NCBI GenBank assembly: GCA_900314365.1
Contig: OMVH01000270.1
Coordinates: 1 to 6,885, forward strand
DNA length: 6,885 nt
Direction of reading: 5' to 3'
Source: an uncultured Prevotella sp.
GTDB taxonomy: Bacteria > Bacteroidota > Bacteroidia > Bacteroidales > Bacteroidaceae
Shown here: one piece after another, positions 5,560 to 6,885 of the stretch
Position numbering within the stretch: position 1 is the stretch's first letter
How the letters are laid out: each line of letters opens with the position of its first letter
Position numbers and translations under genes: made by a program
Notes under the pieces: model-generated
What the model was told of the DNA's origin: nothing
Database searches by the model: none
Seen by the model: only the letters and a program-made list of their open reading frames with translations

Positions 5560-6099
5560 GTGTTCAAACGTGCCGGCCTCGACCGCATGGTGACAATACT
5601 CAATCCGACTACTCGACGACAGGAGCAAAAGAAGCTCTACGAGGTAGCGTCAAGCCATATGGCACGCCGTACTTTTGTCGGTAACCTCTATCTTGAGACC
5701 AAAGACAAAGGACTGGTGGCAATACTCTCCGGACATGACCCCAACAGCGATGCCTTCAACCGCTACTGGGCTCCCAATGAGGAGGTGAGACTGGAGATGA
5801 TAGAGAAGCTGGAGAGGGTGAAGGAGAAAACTCCAACACCAAATGCAACGAGACAGCAGAATAGCGTTCATCCCGTCCATCCCGGTTCTATTCTGAGACG
5901 ACAAATAGGGGCACATGGCTACAACACCAGGGACTTGGCTATGCTCATAGGCAGCACCAAGGAATTGTTGGATGGCATCGTAGCAGAGCAGGAGGCATTG
6001 ACGATGGATATAGCGCAAGGCCTTGAGATGGTTCTTGGTGTATCCGCTGCAATGTGGATGAACCTGCAAAAGGCATACGACCAGGAAATGAGTGTATAA
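5560..6099 (+). CDS. 5'-truncated tyrosine recombinase catalytic tail fused in frame to a HigA-like antitoxin domain
   Basis: The first start in frame is the GTG at 5560, giving 179 residues, but integrase-like sequence (KRLFPFTAQQDYNEDIKE) begins upstream at about 5506, with no start codon back to the stop at 5473-5475; the gene is therefore probably 5'-truncated. Residues 1-75 carry the end of a Bacteroidetes tyrosine recombinase: SSHMARRTF (H33, R36), SGH (H59) and AFNRYW (Y69), with the family's spacing (R to H 23, H to Tyr 10). The N-terminal DNA-binding part, the first Arg and the catalytic Lys are absent. After a linker (about 85-103), residues 104-176 read as a full HigA-type helix-turn-helix: HPGSILRRQI, then YNTRDLAMLIG, then ALTMDIAQGLEMVLG, then AMWMNLQKAYD. 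No HigB toxin gene is next to it. Recombinase activity is very unlikely; DNA binding by the HigA part remains possible. Confidence 0.8.
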   Translation: MFKRAGLDRMVTILNPTTRRQEQKKLYEVASSHMARRTFVGNLYLETKDKGLVAILSGHDPNSDAFNRYWAPNEEVRLEMIEKLERVKEKTPTPNATRQQNSVHPVHPGSILRRQIGAHGYNTRDLAMLIGSTKELLDGIVAEQEALTMDIAQGLEMVLGVSAAMWMNLQKAYDQEMSV

Positions 6100-6128
6100 G
6101 AATAGGACAAGGTAACATTCGGAGGTTA

Positions 6129-6150
6129 AAAGAAAAGCAGACTTTTCTTT
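6129..6150 (+). terminator. Weak AT-rich hairpin between the HigA-fusion gene and the AlbA_2 gene
   Basis: AAAGAAAAG (6129-6137) pairs with CTTTTCTTT (6142-6150) around a four-base loop. The stem has little GC and no long T-tract, so termination would be inefficient. It overlaps the -33 box of the promoter at 6148-6178, so it may affect promoter use instead. Confidence 0.35.
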
Positions 6151-6178
6151 GGCATCTCGCATGTTTGCATTACTTTTG
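6148..6178 (+). promoter_or_regulatory. Near-consensus Bacteroidetes promoter for the AlbA_2 gene
   Basis: A TTTG -33 box (6148-6151) and a TACTTTTG -7 box (6171-6178), which fits TAnnTTTG, are 19 bases apart, the expected spacing for the Bacteroidetes primary sigma factor. Transcription would start near 6184-6187, about 25 bases before the ATG at 6210. The gene thus has its own promoter rather than depending on the upstream remnant. Confidence 0.7.
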
Positions 6179-6209
6179 TAACTGAAACATGCTGGCAAAA
6201 CTTATTATT

Positions 6210-6885
6210 ATGATAACGAAGGCAGAACTACGACAGCTCTTGAAGAGCACAGAGACATACCGCATAGAGCGCACGGTGTCCACTGGCAACAAGGACAAGT
6301 TCAGTGAGGCTATCTGTGCGTTCTCCAACGACCTGCCCGGTTCTCACAAGAACGGCTATCTGATCATAGGAGCAGAAGACAACGGTGACATAAAGCCCGG
6401 CTTCAAGGTTACAGACGCTCTGCTGAAGAATATCGCTGCCCTGCGCTCGGATGGCAACATACTGCCGATACCGACCATGAGCGTTGACCGCTTTGCGTTC
6501 CCCGAAGGCGACCTGCTTGTCTGTGAGGTGCAACCGTCACCGATGACTCCCGTCCGTTATCGTGGCCGTGTGTTTGTACGCATCGGTCCTCGCCGCGACA
6601 TAGCATCGGAAGATGAAGAACGGATATTGACCGAGAGACGCACGGCCAACATGGCAACGTTTGACGTTACGCCATGCCTGCGTGCCAAGCTATCCGATTT
6701 GAACGTTGACATGATACGCAATGGCTATCTCCCCAAAGCCGTTGACGCGGATGTACTGGCCAGTGACAGCAGAAGTCTTGAGGAGCAGATGGCATCGGTG
6801 GGCTTATATGACATGGACAACCATTGTCCAACGAATGCTGCCGTAATACTCTTTGCCCACCGCCCGAAGCAGTTCATACCAGGTG
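6210..6885 (+). CDS. AlbA_2/Schlafen-type putative ATP-binding, DNA-binding protein (RecG-like family), 3' partial
   Basis: From ATG at 6210 the frame stays open to the window edge, showing 225 residues. The N-terminal part has the AlbA_2 (Schlafen AlbA_2, formerly AAA_4) pattern: a Glu near residue 20 (YRIERTVSTGNKDKF), EAICAFSNDLP, then GYLIIGAEDNGDI. It is followed by the family's second block, PVRYRGRVFVRIGPRRDIASEDEERIL (shown here only as RYRGRVFVRIGPRRD plus EERIL). Later blocks include YLPKAVDADVLASD, EEQMASVGLYD and PTNAAVILFAHRPKQFIPG, typical of the ATP-binding proteins related to RecG C-terminal helicase-like proteins in Bacteroidales. The family is linked to nucleic acid binding and sometimes to transcription control or phage defence, but its role is poorly known. 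It has its own promoter and lies 110 bases after the HigA-containing frame. Confidence 0.88.
   Translation, partial: MITKAELRQLLKSTETYRIERTVSTGNKDKFSEAICAFSNDLPGSHKNGYLIIGAEDNGDIKPGFKVTDALLKNIAALRSDGNILPIPTMSVDRFAFPEGDLLVCEVQPSPMTPVRYRGRVFVRIGPRRDIASEDEERILTERRTANMATFDVTPCLRAKLSDLNVDMIRNGYLPKAVDADVLASDSRSLEEQMASVGLYDMDNHCPTNAAVILFAHRPKQFIPG

Noticed and set aside
5476..6099. Functional integrase of a resident integrative element
   Set aside because: The N-terminal domains, first catalytic Arg and Lys are missing and no attachment site or other transfer genes are visible in the window.
5650..6198. 182-codon minus-strand frame
   Set aside because: Antisense to the recombinase-HigA frame, whose motifs are clear; the composition (many Cys, Leu, Ser) is typical of a shadow frame.

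Overview
The window looks like chromosomal DNA from a member of Bacteroidales, most likely a Prevotella-type gut or oral species. The reasons are BspA-type LRR_5 surface proteins, the small '(Y)IAP...ASG' peptide gene, TAnnTTTG-type promoters, A-rich rather than Shine-Dalgarno gene leaders, and an IS66 and integrase of Bacteroidetes type. The species assignment is inference from style, not from a database match.

Layout. (1) 2-145: the last 47 codons of an unidentified gene ending in a membrane segment. (2) 146-1017: a long stretch without a convincing gene. It holds a large near-perfect palindrome (164-289), a -7-like box (548-555), a strong hairpin at the predicted transcript start (565-599), and then about 420 bases of possible leader or untranslated RNA. 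(3) 1018-4513: a compact three-gene unit on the + strand. It encodes a secreted 15-repeat LRR_5 protein ending in a cohesin-like domain and a single dockerin-type calcium loop, a second secreted protein starting with a cohesin-like domain and ending in a Prevotella-style NGKKVIIK tail, and a 64-67 residue acidic peptide overlapping gene two. The unit closes with a hairpin terminator at 4585-4621. (4) 4677-5437: a 761-bp internally deleted IS66-family element with both 25-bp inverted ends, keeping only the last 205 codons of tnpC (including an internal stop codon) on the - strand, and a terminator at its end. (5) 5476-6099: the catalytic C-terminus of a tyrosine recombinase, without its N-terminus, running in frame into a complete HigA-like antitoxin domain. 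(6) 6148-6885: a near-consensus Bacteroidetes promoter and the first 225 codons of an AlbA_2/Schlafen-type (RecG-like) ATP-binding protein that runs off the window.

How the parts fit. The three-gene unit probably encodes exported surface or secreted proteins, and a contact between the dockerin-like tail and cohesin-like domain is possible but unproven. The right half is a worn mobile-element landscape (IS remnant, integrase remnant, orphan antitoxin domain, AlbA_2 gene). The most unusual items are the integrase-HigA reading frame, the IS66 deletion derivative with intact ends, the large palindrome, and the structured leader ahead of the surface-protein unit.
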